DNA of 45,186 bases from Symbiodinium natans (Eukaryota > Sar > Dinophyceae > Suessiales > Symbiodiniaceae). The stretch spans positions 541,226-586,411 of the forward strand of contig CAJNDS010002206.1 of assembly GCA_905221605.1 (NCBI GenBank), in the 5' to 3' direction. The notes under the pieces were generated by a model that was not told where the DNA came from, did no database searches, and worked only from the letters and a program-made list of their open reading frames with translations. Shown here in pieces: positions 33,963-45,186 of this stretch; position 1 is the first letter of the stretch, and each line of letters starts with the position of its first letter. The position numbers were made by a program, and so were the translations under genes.

Positions 33963-36500
33963 TAAGAATGTCTATGAACTAAACTTTCATAAAACACTGT
34001 GGTGTGCGGACCCTGTCACTGTCACAGGCACACAGTGAGGGCCAGCAGCACTACTGGCGGCACTGGACATGGCACTGTTAACAAGGACAAAGCTGGTGGA
34101 ACTAACTGCTTCCCAGCCTTTGGGCCAAAAATTCGATTGGAATTAAATTTCAACAGGGTCCTATATATAGTATGTGTCTTTCGGGCCTCGAGTGTCTTCC
34201 ACACGATTGATGCTGTGCCAGTTGGTGCGGATTCGTGTTTTTGGTGCAGGGGTTTCAGTTTTGGTTCTGTTGGTGCGCAAGAACTTGCGTACTTTTTTGA
34301 CCCTGCGATCCCTGCGTGAGGTACATGGTGCGGTGGCTGATGGAGGCAACGTGGGAAAGGCGCGTGGAACTTGGCAGACCTGTTGTTGAATATGTTAGAG
34401 GCCTCTAGATTCTAGCTGATATACAGAGTTTTTGCTTCACAGAAGCTTGGTGGTTCATCAGGCCGGAGCGCCTAGCTTGCCCATGTTACGTCCGAATAAG
34501 AAACTCCAGAGTTGACGGTCGCAATTTGTTGCCTCCCAAGTGGATGAAATGTGTGCGGAGGCTGACCGCACAGACGTTCGAACAGATCCTTTCCACAGCA
34601 ACGCGCTTACTGTGCCGCTGGCTCTCACATTCCGTTCTGTCAGCGCCACATTCTTGATTGCGGGAAAAAGCGCTGGAGGCCATTCTGTTGGACATTTCCC
34701 CATTACGCATGTTTTGGCCTTAGTGTGGTCTCCACGGCTTTTGCTTGCATCAGCAATGTTGTCGATGGCGTTGAGTTGAACTAAGCTCAGTACGTCTTAG
34801 TTCCAACCTTGATGCAATCCGGTGCGGACAGCGATTCGGTAAGCGGAGAGAGGTCCAGTTGTTGAGGCCGAAAGCGCATATGAAAAGTTACCCTTGAACC
34901 CAAACGGAAAACTTTGCCCAGCGAGATTACAATTCAGATATAAAAACCCAACGCTCGTTTCGAACTTGGCATGCATTCTTTACATCCCTTTCGCCTGACT
35001 GAATGTTCAGTATAGCGCGAGACGTAACAGCAGGATGTGCAAGATATGGATCCACATGTTCGAATTGGTGTCCGTAAACACCGTATTGAAAGCTAGTTGT
35101 GTAACGAGGTGTAGCCGGCTTTGTGACTCCAAGGCGATGTCTGCGATTTGCCGAGACTTGCAGCGAGATCCGCTCAAGGCCGGTGGGGAGACTGTCAGCC
35201 GTGTGCTTGTACATGATTGTGCATCCTATTGCATGGCTTTCATTGCGACTGTTGTGTGTCAAGGTACGACGGAGGCAACATCACAGAGCCTTTAGTGTCA
35301 TTCGAGCTGCAGGCCCGACAGCAGTTTATCCAAGTAGAAGCCGAAGCTCATCACCCAACGCATGCAATCTGGTACAGTGCGAGTTTGAAACATATGCCCG
35401 CCTCATGTCGTCACTCGAAGGCAGTGTGGCCACAGCGCGAAACGAAGCGTCGCCGCGTTTTCTGAGTGGAAAGTCCATGCAAGCTGGGGCGAAAAGCATT
35501 AACGCTGTTGAGCACTTTCCGGTTGGGCTTTTGAGTTTTTGAGGAGATTTGTAGATCTCTTGCCGCAAATCGGGTGTCGATGTTCCTCCCAATGATAAAT
35601 GTAGTTAACCCGTGCTGCTTCAGCCAGCAAGATTCGTCAGTCTGTTCGGCACAACGATGAAACCCCTGAGTCCCTTCAGTATCAACTTTCGGACATGTGC
35701 CGTTGATTCTTAGACATGTGCCCTGACGGCGTGATGCTGCGATTTTCGGTTTTTAAAGCCCGGTTTATCTAGAGGTTGCCAGGCTGTGCACAAGGCGATG
35801 CATAACTTCAGGCTAAGCCTTGAGTGTCGAATTCCGCAGCCTCTTCACTGCTTGTGTTGGTGTGACATGTGTTGTGCTCAAGGCAGCTTTAACACACGAC
35901 AAGGTGACGCAGCAAGGAAAGGAATCGATTTTTAAGATTGAGGTATCTTCGTTCTATGTGTGTACGTCAAGCGATCGCGAGATTGGTGCGTCGTCTTACG
36001 TGCCGAGTCTGTTTCTGCAGCAGCATATTGCCCGGGCTGGAGGCACTTCAGTTTTCGAGTCAAGTACAAGTAGCTAGTTAACCGTACATTTCACCATGGG
36101 TGTTTGGGCCCTCTCCGTGCCCTGCCATCAGCCGTTCGGGATGATGGAGAAGAGTTGGCAGCCGCCTCAGGGGGCACACCATGCATGCAGGTCAGTTAAG
36201 AAAGGATGTGGGCATTTTTGCATCATCACATGACATCAGGTAGCACAGCCTTCAGCCACGTCATGGATCAGCTTCCTACAGTGGATGAAGGTACGCCACT
36301 TAAGGCTCAGGCCATTTCACGTCAAGATTGTTTTTTGTCTGCAGTCGAAGTCTGAAACCCAACGAAGCTCATGACGGCTCAAGTACACGGCAACTTAACA
36401 GCCATTGAGGTGCTGGATGACGTTTTGCAATTGTATTCCTTGTTACGTTACAACTCATAGGACTGTCCAGCCTGCTGCTATCGTCACAACTTGCGACCCG
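33963..36500. other. Right flank, no supportable gene
   Basis: Mixed composition with short frames only. The RATAG density drops abruptly: the line block 34021-34980 has about one ATAG, against roughly fifteen to twenty per 960 bases inside the element. No RNA gene or domain is recognised. Confidence 0.55.
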
Positions 36501-38550
36501 GCTTCATCCACCCTGCCCCCCCCCCCCTCCGTTTTTTCCCCAAGCGCATGGCAAGTGATGACAAGAATGGATCAAGCCCAGCCGAGCTCTCCGCATTCAG
36601 TCACTGATCGCTCTGGGCCACCCGAGAACCAGAAGGCAGGTTCGATAAACTCTAAACCCAAGCTGGAGATCTGGAACAAGCTTCAGTCAGACTCGCACGA
36701 GAGTTGCATCTATGTGGGCTTTTGAGAGTCCGCCCAGAACCCACGCCTTCGCTTCTCTGTGCCAGGCAAGCGTGCGCAAGGCGTTTCCTTTCTGTGGTTA
36801 TATAGATGGAGTGGAGTGCCGAGCCATCAGCATGGAACAATTGCGGAGGCTGGATACCTACATGTCTGACGCAGCGCTGCAATGTGCCGCATGTTTCTTC
36901 CATGGTCCAGGTTTGTGGCCTTTGCTGCGTGCAACTGCAACATGTGGTCGTTGGGTGACCAGCCAAAGCTTGGCGCCAGCACGCTGACGCACGGTAAGAA
37001 CCAGCAGGTTCTGGCGAGTAAAGATGCGCCATAGCCGAGTTTCTGCACTGTATGCGGACATGTAAGGAACTTTCTTCACTTGAACGAGTTCCTCATACTA
37101 CCCGCGAGCGAGGACCATGTAGATGCCTACAGATGCGTGCGCAGCATGAACATGCATGAATCGCGAGAGCCCCAGTTCTTCCGTCAAGGAGGAGGATTGC
37201 TCTGCTGTGGAGCTCGTGAGTGATAAGCCACAAAGCCCGCTGCTTTTCATAAGTGTGCTACTCAGATGCTGCCATTCTACAAAGGGCGACTACCTCCAGG
37301 AACTTCGAGCATTCGAACCTTGTCAGTTGAGGCCACTGGTGGGGCGAGCTCCTCCGCGACTTCATGGACTGCCTTGGGTGCTATCGGAGCACCAAGGAGC
37401 TCAGAGAGGACCACCAGTGCCGGACTGCTGGACCAACTGCAATTTGAGGTTATTTAAGGTCATCTTGAACTCAACAAGACGTTGTAAGCACTCCTGAGGC
37501 TTCTGGGGCAGTTTTTTGTGGCGCTTTCGCCATACTAAAGCCTGTACCGCCCATGCTTGCAGCATCTTACAGGTAGAGTCAAGATGTTGTGCAGTAAGTC
37601 ATGTGCCACCGCTTCGACAAAGTCCGCACAGTTGCAACTACGACCGCATTCGTCAGTTTGTAGTGGCCGCAGCGTGGAGGACTCCTTCATGTGGATCTGT
37701 GCCTTTGCAGAAAGGCCAGGGTTTGTGAGCATTCTCCTCCATGGGCCGCGTGTTGTGACTCCACTGGTTGCATCCTGTTGCAGGCAGCATTCATTGCAGC
37801 AGCGGCTCACCGTGGATGCCCAATGTAGCGGCTCGCCTGGGTTGCAGCGTGCTCCATGCGAGTGTTGTAGGGGGTCGGGTAGATCCGTTTGCATGTGCAC
37901 TTGGCCATTACTCCTCACTTAGGCTTCCTCGGAGCTTTGACACGGTCTGACCACGTCCTGCTTATGCTCGGTTCGGACATGGAGCCTTTCCAGCAATGGC
38001 CAACAGAAGAAGTCTGACAGGTGGATGTCCTTGTCCGCGCAACCCGCATCCCGTTGTCACCCCAACCCTTCCGAGGAATTGTGCGGTCCAGGTCCCTTCT
38101 TTTCTCGGGCCTGGTGCCTTTTGGAGGCAGAGTCTTGAGAGATTGAGTCGGATTGGGGTTTGTGGAGAAGGCGATGCGACATATGCGACACCCTGAGCCG
38201 TTCTTGAAGTCTTGGCAGGTAGGCAGGGCGATGGAGTTAAAGAAGGTGATTGACTATGCGGCCGTCACGGTGGACGGCCCACAGGTACTGGTTGAAAGCA
38301 TCCTCGACCAGGCCTGCCGAAATCCAGAGTCATGCTTCACGAAAATAAATAGGCCAGAGGGACAGATCACGGAGATAGCGGTTGCTGAAACTGCGTTTTT
38401 GTCTCCGTGAATTGAAGCTCCAGGTTGGCCAAATGGAGAAGAAGACGCCGCGATCCACAGCCAGGAGCATGCAGCTACGCGAGACGACCTTTCCGATTGA
38501 GGCGCTTAGCGGTCGCCAGATGCGGCCCGCAATGCGAGTCCGGCAAGCCC
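36501..38550. other. Right flank, no supportable gene
   Basis: A short C run lies near 36515-36528. Several plus-strand frames of 60-120 codons exist (for example near 37156-37497 and 38153-38410), but none shows a domain I can name. Possible AG|G acceptors are common, so small exons may be hidden here. Confidence 0.45.
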
Positions 38551-38551
38551 C

Positions 38552-38585
38552 CAGTATTCCTCAGCATTCCTCAGCATTCCTCAGT
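38552..38585 (+). repeat. Short tandem repeat (ATTCCTCAGC unit)
   Basis: Three adjacent 10-base units, nearly identical, in otherwise non-repetitive flank. Confidence 0.8.
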
Positions 38586-39309
38586 AGCCCGAGCCCCAAA
38601 GCCAGGCTTGCGCATCTCATTGTTTCAAGTGGGGACAACCCTTAGAAGAAAGACGAAGTATACAGTTTGAGCATGATGCGCTTGGCACAATACCGGTCAC
38701 CAGCTGTGTCGGCCTCTTGAGCTGTGAGATGCTGTGAGCTTGAAAGGTGCTGGCATCTGGCCTCCAGCTTGACATCCAAACGGCTCAGACCTCGTCCAAG
38801 GTCGCCATGCGTTGAGAAACGCCTCATAATGCCTCAGACTACATACCTCTGCAGTCTGCAGACATCATCGTGCACTGTTCTGCCGTTGTCTTGTCCGGCT
38901 TGTTTCTGCGCTGACTGTTCTTGCTGTGAGGCGGACCATGAAAGAATCCTGAAGTGCATTGCAGGCTGCAGACAGTTTGGGGATGCGCATATGAGAGTTA
39001 ACATCGGTTAACACACTTCTCTCCAGTGTGCCTCACCAGGCCATCGGCCTGACTATGTGTTGCAGCTGGGTGACGCTCGACACTTCCAGGCATGGGCCAT
39101 GGGGGATTCGAGGATAAGATTGAGCCCTGGGCGCCCTCTGGGCCGGTTGGGGCAGGGGGCAGTGCAGTGTAAGAGATTGTCGGACATTGTTCGAGTCTGC
39201 AATGGAGAAAACGGTGCGCGCGCCAGGAGGAGTTCCGCAAGTTCAACGCCAGACTTCGGTCCGAAGTGGCGTTGGCGGTGTGGTTTCAGGTGACCGGTCG
39301 CTGCTTCTC

Positions 39310-39342
39310 GAACACTCTTCTAACACTCTTCCAACACTCTTT
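39310..39342 (+). repeat. Short tandem repeat (AACACTCTTC unit)
   Basis: Three near-identical units of about 10-11 bases in tandem, differing by single bases. Confidence 0.75.
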
Positions 39343-39735
39343 CAACGTGCTGTTCACAGCTGCTCTATTTCACACCTCTAAGTCAGGAGCTAGGCACCCC
39401 CGTTTCAGATTACGTTGCGATTTGACTGCCGCCTGGTGGTTGATTAGCAGGTGCCAGCAAGTGCTTGGGAAAGTCTGCAACATAGTGGATAGCATGTGAC
39501 AAATGTGCGACACTGCGATGTTTTCGTAGAGGCTACAGCACCCCTCCTCCCCCGGCACCCCCTTGAGAGGCGGTGCAGAGCCAAATGGACACCAAACGCT
39601 TGGCACGCGCCTTGATTGGGGATGAGGCCCGCACCTCCCTCATGAAGAACTTCGCGCACGGAGCGGGGCCACTTGGCCTGTTTGCACCAAGGTTCTGGCA
39701 TCAGGCGTGCTGCTTCGGTGTTGTGGCTGTTTCAG

Positions 39736-40575
39736 GTTTGAAGATCGCCACTTGGCCATCCTGGCGGCGGCGTTGCCGGGTCACCTCCGGCACTTGGAGC
39801 TTTCCTTCTGGAGACTTATCACGCCAATTCTTCTTTATGATGTTCACTTTGCCACTTTGCATTCCGTCCATTTTGTGTCCCGGTCGTTGGCTTGTGCTGA
39901 GCCTCGAGCGCTCCTACGCTCCTAGCAGAAGTTGCAAGTAGTCCCCAGTGCTCGAAGTCTGCATGTATTGCATGTGTGGAGAGAGCCGAGCTCAAAGCGA
40001 GGATGTGCACTGCGATCGGTTCTCCCGGCCTTCGCGCTTTTTGCAAGACTCTTCCCCAGCTGAAGCAACTGGAGACGCTGACCTTGGACTTTCAGCTGTG
40101 TTCAAAGATTGGTCAGACAGGCGGAGACTTGCAAGAACCAGAGAGCTCCATGAGATATCCTAGTTTTGGCACAAGATAACCCGTGCAGGCATCGACGCCC
40201 TCGGCTTATGCCTACCAGCGACCATCGTTTCTTTAAACCTGCCACAAGGCTGCATAAGCTTGCATAAGGCTTGGCATGAGGCTGCAGGTGCTAGACCGCA
40301 CCCACTAGGCGAGCTGCCTCAGTCAAGGAACTTCGAACGTACTCACATCCGCAGCGTCTTCGTCTTGGCAAAGGGTATTGCCAGCCTGAAGAATCTGCGA
40401 GTTCTCGGGCTTGATTTTGGAGGCCGGCAGCCCACAACAGTGAAACCACCTGATTCCAACAGTTTCATGGTCAGACTTCTCAGTTCAGGCATCGACAACA
40501 TCGACGATCGACAGGTGAGTGCAATTTCCGAGTGTCTCCCTCCACGGCTGATCAACTTACATCTCGCCTTGAGGC
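39736..40575 (+). CDS. Leucine-rich-repeat gene, several small exons (partial)
   Basis: Successive plus-strand segments in different frames each encode one ribonuclease-inhibitor-like leucine-rich repeat. They are near 39736-39810 (HLAILAAALPGHLRHLELSF), 40000-40110 (GLRAFCKTLPQLKQLETLTL), 40189-40245 (GIDALGLCLPATIVSLNL), 40360-40425 (LAKGIASLKNLRVLGLDF) and 40489-40575 (QVSAISECLPPRLINLHLAL). Segments one, three and five are preceded by CAG|G acceptors at 39735, 40188 and 40488, and segments three and five both start gcatcgac after the acceptor. This suggests exon duplication, one repeat per exon, with introns of roughly 100 bases. Such proteins usually mediate protein binding. Start, end and exact donors cannot be fixed, and it may be a pseudogene. 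The coordinates span exons and introns. Confidence 0.45.
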
Positions 40576-40950
40576 GGGCTTGCGCTGTATGCTGGGGTCG
40601 TCATCGGTGGAGAACAGAGGGGGGGCTAGCGCATACCCAACATTCATTGTAAACGCTTGCGCGCGCCGCCTCGGCCCGGATGGGACACACTGGCGCAGGC
40701 AGGTTTCCTCGGATGCGATTACTTGCGGCGAAGGAGGTGCTGGGTCCAACTCCGAAGGTAGGAGGGCTTCAGGGGGTCAGGGGGGTCGCATGGGAGGGGG
40801 CCCTGCAGCATCGGATTGCGGCTCCTCCAAGCTCTTCGGGCAGGTCCCACAACAGGGGAGGTGAAGGGTTGGGAAGGGCTGGAAGGAGACCAGAGCCTTG
40901 TCTGCTTCTTCTAGATGCCTCTCGGCCAAAAGCTGAGGCGAATATCCATT

Positions 40951-40993
40951 TATATATATATGTATGTACGTATACACATAATTACACATGTGA
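40951..40993 (+). repeat. TA/TG-rich microsatellite
   Basis: A run of tatata followed by tgtatgtacgtatacacat-type units, imperfect. Confidence 0.6.
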
Positions 40994-41440
40994 TACGATA
41001 CAGTTTTCGGTATTTGCTAGTGGGGCCAGGAAGGCAATACTTTTTCACCCGCCTGCGCGTTTGTCTTGCTTTGCAGGGGATGTCCCTACTTCACCACACT
41101 TGGAGTTCACTCCCTAGCGGCGGCCTAAGTTGTGATTCCGTGGGCATGAGGGTCCAGCCCACCCTGTCATCGGTAGTACACATGGTCCACCAGAAGGTGG
41201 TGATGTCCCAGCCCAAGGCACTCGCCTGCTTTCTGCACCCATCAGCCCCGAGAATCAATGCTCCGCAACAAATCATGGCCCCGAGTCCGAATTCGTTTTG
41301 CCGGCCAAGCACAAGCCATGAGCAAACCCACTCTACTTGCCAGCCAGATACGCACGCATGCAGTACGGTGGTGTGTTGAAGCTTCGGCGAGCACCCTCCG
41401 TAAGGCCCATGTAGACCACACCTACTTGTAGGGGCGAAGG

Positions 41441-41442
<2 letters not shown>

Positions 41443-41483
<41 letters not shown>

Positions 41484-41490
41484 TGTGTGT

Positions 41491-41522
<32 letters not shown>
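41443..41522 (+). repeat. (GT)n microsatellite
   Basis: About 80 bases of GT dinucleotides with two or more GTCTGT interruptions. Open frames across it (Cys-Val or Thr-His repeats) are artefacts. Confidence 0.97.
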
Positions 41523-41682
41523 TTGACGACTACATGCGCAGTGTGTGCGCTAAGGTCCTGGGATTTCCTCCAGAGATGTCCATGTTGTCCCTCAACTTCA
41601 GCAGCTGTTCCTCGCATGCATGAGACCTCTGTTGACCTCAGAGTGATGGTGGTGTTAATCCACGTTGTGCAAAGCTCCTCAG

Positions 41683-41762
41683 GCGACCGCATCAACAATG
41701 ATGCGGTGAAGTGGCTGGCCCATAAACTGCCTCGGATGCTCAAGGCCACAGCCCAAGAATGA
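41683..41762 (+). CDS. Possible further leucine-rich-repeat exon
   Basis: After a CTCAG|G acceptor ending at 41682 the plus strand encodes GDRINNDAVKWLAHKLPRML, matching the helical half of the leucine-rich repeats found near 39.7-40.6 kb (compare the D-x-x-V/L-x-x-L-x-x-x-LP spacing). It ends at a TGA at 41760 unless spliced. It may belong to the same gene or be a relic. Confidence 0.3.
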
Positions 41763-42531
41763 GCGCGCCGGAGAAGGAGGGCGTGAATGTGGGTGCCAGG
41801 TCCTGCGTGTGGATCTCTCCGATACACTGGTCGACGATACGGCCGCGATGCTATTGTTGCAGCGGCTGCCATCAGCACTTCAAGGCGGCTGATCTTGTGG
41901 CTTCGCGGGCTCGTGCGAGGGCTGGGTTTTCCTTGACAATGCTCACGCTTTGGATTCTCTCAGGGGCCAAGATCAGCCTGAACAACACGTTGGTCTCTCC
42001 TTCTGTCCAGAGGTCGGGGTCCAGTGTGCACTCATGAGTGCGCACAGCCTATCAGATAGAACAGGGCTTTGTGCAAGTTTGTGTAAAGAACACAACCGAA
42101 GATCCTGTTCGGCGACAGGGCCTGTCGCAAGCTGGAGACCATTCGCCAGATGCTAGTGGATGGTGCGATGCGATCGCAGCCCACGGAGAAGTTGGCTATC
42201 GCCCGCCGCATCCGGCGCAAGAGCTGCTTGGCTGTTGGTTCTGCAGTTTTGGAGAATCGCAGCGTGCCGTTCCGTGTTGCCTTGTTATTACAGTTTTGCA
42301 AGCCAAGGTCCAGCAAAGCGTAGTGGCACGACGACGATTGCACCTTGGAGACATGATAGATGGGTGTGCCGGTGCCCGGCTTCACGTATCTTCATGCCTT
42401 CGGGTTCTGCAAGTGTAAAGGCCAGGTTCGACAGCTGAGGATACGTCAGAGTTCAATTTTGCTTCGCCCACCTTCTCGTCCGGGTCCCAGACAGCTGGGC
42501 ACGATGCCGCTGTGTGCATATTGGAGCTCGT

Positions 42532-42559
42532 GGAGCTCGCGGAGCTCGTGGAGCTCGTG
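42532..42559 (+). repeat. Short tandem repeat (GGAGCTCGY unit)
   Basis: Four units of nine bases (ggagctcgt/c with g), each containing a SacI-like GAGCTC palindrome. In one plus frame it encodes a Ser-Ser-Trp pattern. Confidence 0.85.
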
Positions 42560-43221
42560 AGGTCCAAGGCTCACTTTACTCCCTCACTGGGTTTCGGCGA
42601 TGCATCTGTTGGGCCTGGGGCTTAAAGGTTATCTGTGCGCAAGGCACCCTAGGGCACCCGAGTGAGGGCAGACCATCCCATCTGGTTGAGGCCTTCAATT
42701 CGGTTCCTTCTGTCGCTCACAAACAAGACGAAAGGCCATGGGCTGAGCCCCCCCCTCCCCCAACCTCCTTGGTCCGTTTCCGTTCGCCCAGCGAAAGATT
42801 TCTCGGAGTGGGTGCGCTACATGCGCACTGCACATCGAGGCAGTGGCAACGCTTATCTAAACACGACCATCGGCTCCGGATGGGCTTCGGAGTCTGCAGT
42901 GATGCAGGACGACTTGTTAATTTTGACTTTGTTACCCATTGAACTTCTATGACGCGCTTTATTTTGTAATTAGGTCCGGCTTTCACAGCGTGATGTGGTC
43001 AGAACCTACTCTGTGAAGTCTGCGCAATCACAGGGTGAAAGAACTCTTCCGCCGATGCGATGTCAGACCTCACCAGTGGCTTGTCTCGAGCAGACGGGTG
43101 CTGTTGCAGGATGTAACCCAAGAGCAAAGGTGTCCGGCCATTGCCAGAGAGTGTGACGCTAGCCTCTTTGTATGTGCTTGTCGTGGCGACCGACATGAAA
43201 TAATATACAGCCTGTCTACAG

Positions 43222-43297
43222 CATGAGGGAGGGAGGGGAAGGGAGGGAAAGAGAGAGAGGGGGGGGGCATAGGGGGCATAAGGGGCATAAGGGCATG
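43222..43297 (+). repeat. Polypurine tract followed by GGGGCATA repeats
   Basis: A G/A-only stretch of about 45 bases ending in a run of about ten G passes into three or four copies of a GGGGCATA(A) unit. It could adopt triplex or G-quadruplex structure. Confidence 0.8.
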
Positions 43298-44019
43298 GTG
43301 TAATAAACCTGTTAATTACCGTTTAGGGTGAGATACATGCACGAGACACACAAGTGGCTTCCGGCCGTCGTGGCCGGGTCTCGTCGGGGGGCAGTCGGTC
43401 CTCCTGGACGTTCCGGTGTCATGGTGAAGGGGCCAAGACGAACTTAGGAAGGGACAGCGAGCGAGGAACGGGCAATCCGAATTTCTTGCCCGGTTTGTGT
43501 GGCGGGGCACTCGGCTGGCCTCGCAGAGCACATTGCCGGGATGCTTAGGCCTAGGCCTATGTTCGGACGGACAGCGTCCTGCGACAAGACGCACGCGGGA
43601 TGGCAAACACAGCATTTTTGAAGCATCTCACACGTGCATAGAGCGCGTTGAGGCACTGCAACGAGCGATCCACCAACAGTAGGGGATGCTCGAACTCCGA
43701 CCGACGTGGCGAGCGCATCCCCTTGAAAGTGGAGACGCCCAGCAGACGCAGTAGGCCTGGAGGCGGGAATGGATAGATGGAGCATAGCAACTTAAACCAA
43801 CTGAACACTTTTTGGGGGGGAAAACCAGCAAAGCGGGGAGAGCCGGGACACGCCACAAAGACCCAGAGCAACTGCGGGCCGGCCTGACCTTCAAGCTCGA
43901 AAAGCGAGCCTAAGGGTTGGGTTTAGGGTTCTCGATGGTAGGCCTTTTTTCCTCAAACAGAGGCGTGCCCAGCGCGGGGCCTTCAGGCCTTAGGCCCTCA
44001 GCCTCACGAAAGTCAAATA

Positions 44020-44054
44020 GGAAGAGAGCGAGAGAGCGAGAGATCGAGAGATCG
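44020..44054 (+). repeat. GAGAGC/GAGATC short repeat
   Basis: Tandem gagagc, gagagagc and gagatc units, four to five copies. Confidence 0.75.
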
Positions 44055-45130
44055 AATGGGTGAGCACTGAGGTGTTCAAAACGGATGCATCGCTTTGACG
44101 CAAGTGCAAGTGCAAGAAGACCTTCTCAGTGTGCAGAAGTCTGCAGTTGCTTGCATAGCCAATCCAGCCCCAGCTTGCCGAACTTTCCCCGACCTCAACC
44201 CTGCTTATTCGCACCTTTGCTTGGACTCCTGCCGAATGGATAACTGAGCGAATTGAGCCGGCTGTCCTGACTCAGGGTTTCCTAAGGATACCGTCAGTGG
44301 CTTGCATGCTATAATTCAAGTTTTGCAACGGCACAGGTGCTTATGGTACCCTCAACGAAAAATGACCATCATGTCTGACTTTCGATCAAGATGCGTCCAT
44401 AAGCCAAGTTGCCAGTCAGGCAGGCATCAGATGATAGATTGACTTCCCTGTGAAGCAGGGAAGTCTTGCCAGATGCCATCTGCATCTTCGATTGGATGCT
44501 CTGCGTGCGCAATGTTCCACAGCATGTCGCACACGGTAAACATCAGGGCAGCATAGCGAAGCACGACAAGTGCTGCCCGGTAGATCCCCTCAGCATGTCC
44601 ACAGTGTCTGTGCGGCCGAACTAGAACAAAAACTTGACAGAACCTTCCTTAGCCATGCGCAGGGCCATGACAGACTCTTGGTGGATTGCTGGGGTTTGGC
44701 AAATTCGGACATTAGCGAATGAATTGTCATAGAGTCATAGAGCTGTTGAAACGGGCCAGGCCACATGGACTGCATACGTCTGCGCAGTTGAGTGTTGGAA
44801 GAGCTCTGCAAGTGGACGGAAACTGCTGGCCCCAACTTCGCAACGCGGATGAAACTTCGCAAGGCGAAGATGTCGATTTGGCCGATGATGAGTCTTACCA
44901 GATCCACCAGGAAGACTCCTGGGCCTTGGGCTCGGAGAGTGCGGATTGTCGCCAAATAGTTGGAAGCCCCTTGACAGACTCAATATACCTTGTGCCCTGT
45001 TGAAGGCCATTATCGACAGTTTCTTCCAGGAGAAGGGACTGGTGTTCCAGCAGTTGGGGTGCGCCACCCACCTTTAGAGTCCGACAATCTACCTGTGCTG
45101 AGCGTATATGGTGCAGCGTTGCCCAGTCGA

Positions 45131-45131
<1 letters not shown>

Positions 45132-45186
<55 letters not shown>
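45132..45186 (+). repeat. Terminal homopolymer C tract (55 bases)
   Basis: The window ends in an uninterrupted C run. This may be a true G/C homopolymer where assembly stopped, or a homopolymer-tailing or sequencing artefact at a contig edge. Confidence 0.9.

Larger units (their letters stand above)
41763..45131. other. Right flank, no supportable gene
   Basis: Frames of up to about 140 codons occur on both strands, none with a recognised domain. A telomere-like ggtttagggtt occurs once near 43919. Three small simple-sequence tracts within it are listed separately. Confidence 0.45.

Noticed and set aside
41333-41878. Frames with Cys-Val or Thr-His repeats
   Set aside because: Products of the GT microsatellite.
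42084-42312. About 75-codon plus-strand frame (contains LETIRQMLVDGAMRSQ)
   Set aside because: It looks mildly coding, but there is no start, no family and no clear splice sites.
44590-44955. 121-codon minus-strand frame near the right end
   Set aside because: No recognisable domain; length is compatible with chance in this composition.
1-45186. Dinoflagellate spliced-leader relics, tRNA, rRNA genes and CRISPR arrays
   Set aside because: Looked for by eye. No spliced-leader core, no tRNA B-box with matching arms, and no regularly spaced repeats were found.

Overview
The window is eukaryotic, most probably from a dinoflagellate of the Symbiodinium type. I infer this from the style of the Ty1/copia polyprotein, which has a GPPC-motif methyltransferase-like insert and a 2-oxoglutarate (2OG) dioxygenase-like insert, as I remember from dinoflagellate copia proteins. 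Two weaker clues agree: single leucine-rich-repeat exons with AG|G acceptors in the flank, and degenerate TTTAGGG-like DNA. No spliced-leader relic was found, so the assignment is not proven.

The dominant feature, at 2972-33957, is one essentially intact and very young LTR retrotransposon of 30,986 bp. It has two 686-bp LTRs differing at a single base, TG...CA ends, and a perfect 5-bp target duplication (CATAA). A primer-binding site matches the anticodon arm of tRNA-Lys(CUU), as in half-tRNA priming of Drosophila copia, and a polypurine tract abuts the 3' LTR. It is giant for an LTR element.

All genes lie on the plus strand. ORF1 (3782-8905) is a Gag-like protein with coiled coils, a FYVE/RING-like cysteine cluster and two CCCH fingers in place of a CCHC knuckle. 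ORF2 (8956-11223) carries an aspartic protease and a divergent cytosine-methyltransferase-like domain. ORF3 (11220-19517) carries integrase, a 2OG-Fe(II) dioxygenase-like insert, the copia SH3-like segment, long unknown regions, reverse transcriptase and RNase H. ORF4 and ORF5 (19596-25078) are separated by a 100-N gap and are probably one gene, with an ADP-ribosyltransferase-like motif set. ORF6 (25084-32463) is a 2459-residue coiled-coil, zinc-binding protein ending in an AT-hook-like motif. ORF junctions are tight (an ATGA overlap and a 5-nt spacer), which suggests polycistronic expression. The likely logic is a copia core (Gag, PR, IN, RT, RH) plus putative nucleic-acid-modifying domains and about 4,300 residues of unassigned accessory protein.

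A nucleotide-level signal runs through the whole element. The pentamer RATAG (GATAG/AATAG) is strongly enriched on the plus strand only, in LTRs, ORFs and the 3' non-coding region, and is absent at that density from the flanks. It looks like a dispersed RNA-level or DNA-level recognition signal and has no obvious precedent that I know of.

The flanks (1-2966 and 33963-45186) are gene-poor. They hold microsatellites, short minisatellites, a T/G-rich telomere-like stretch, and parts of a plus-strand leucine-rich-repeat gene (about 39736-40575, possibly another exon at 41683). A terminal 55-base C run is probably a sequencing or assembly edge.
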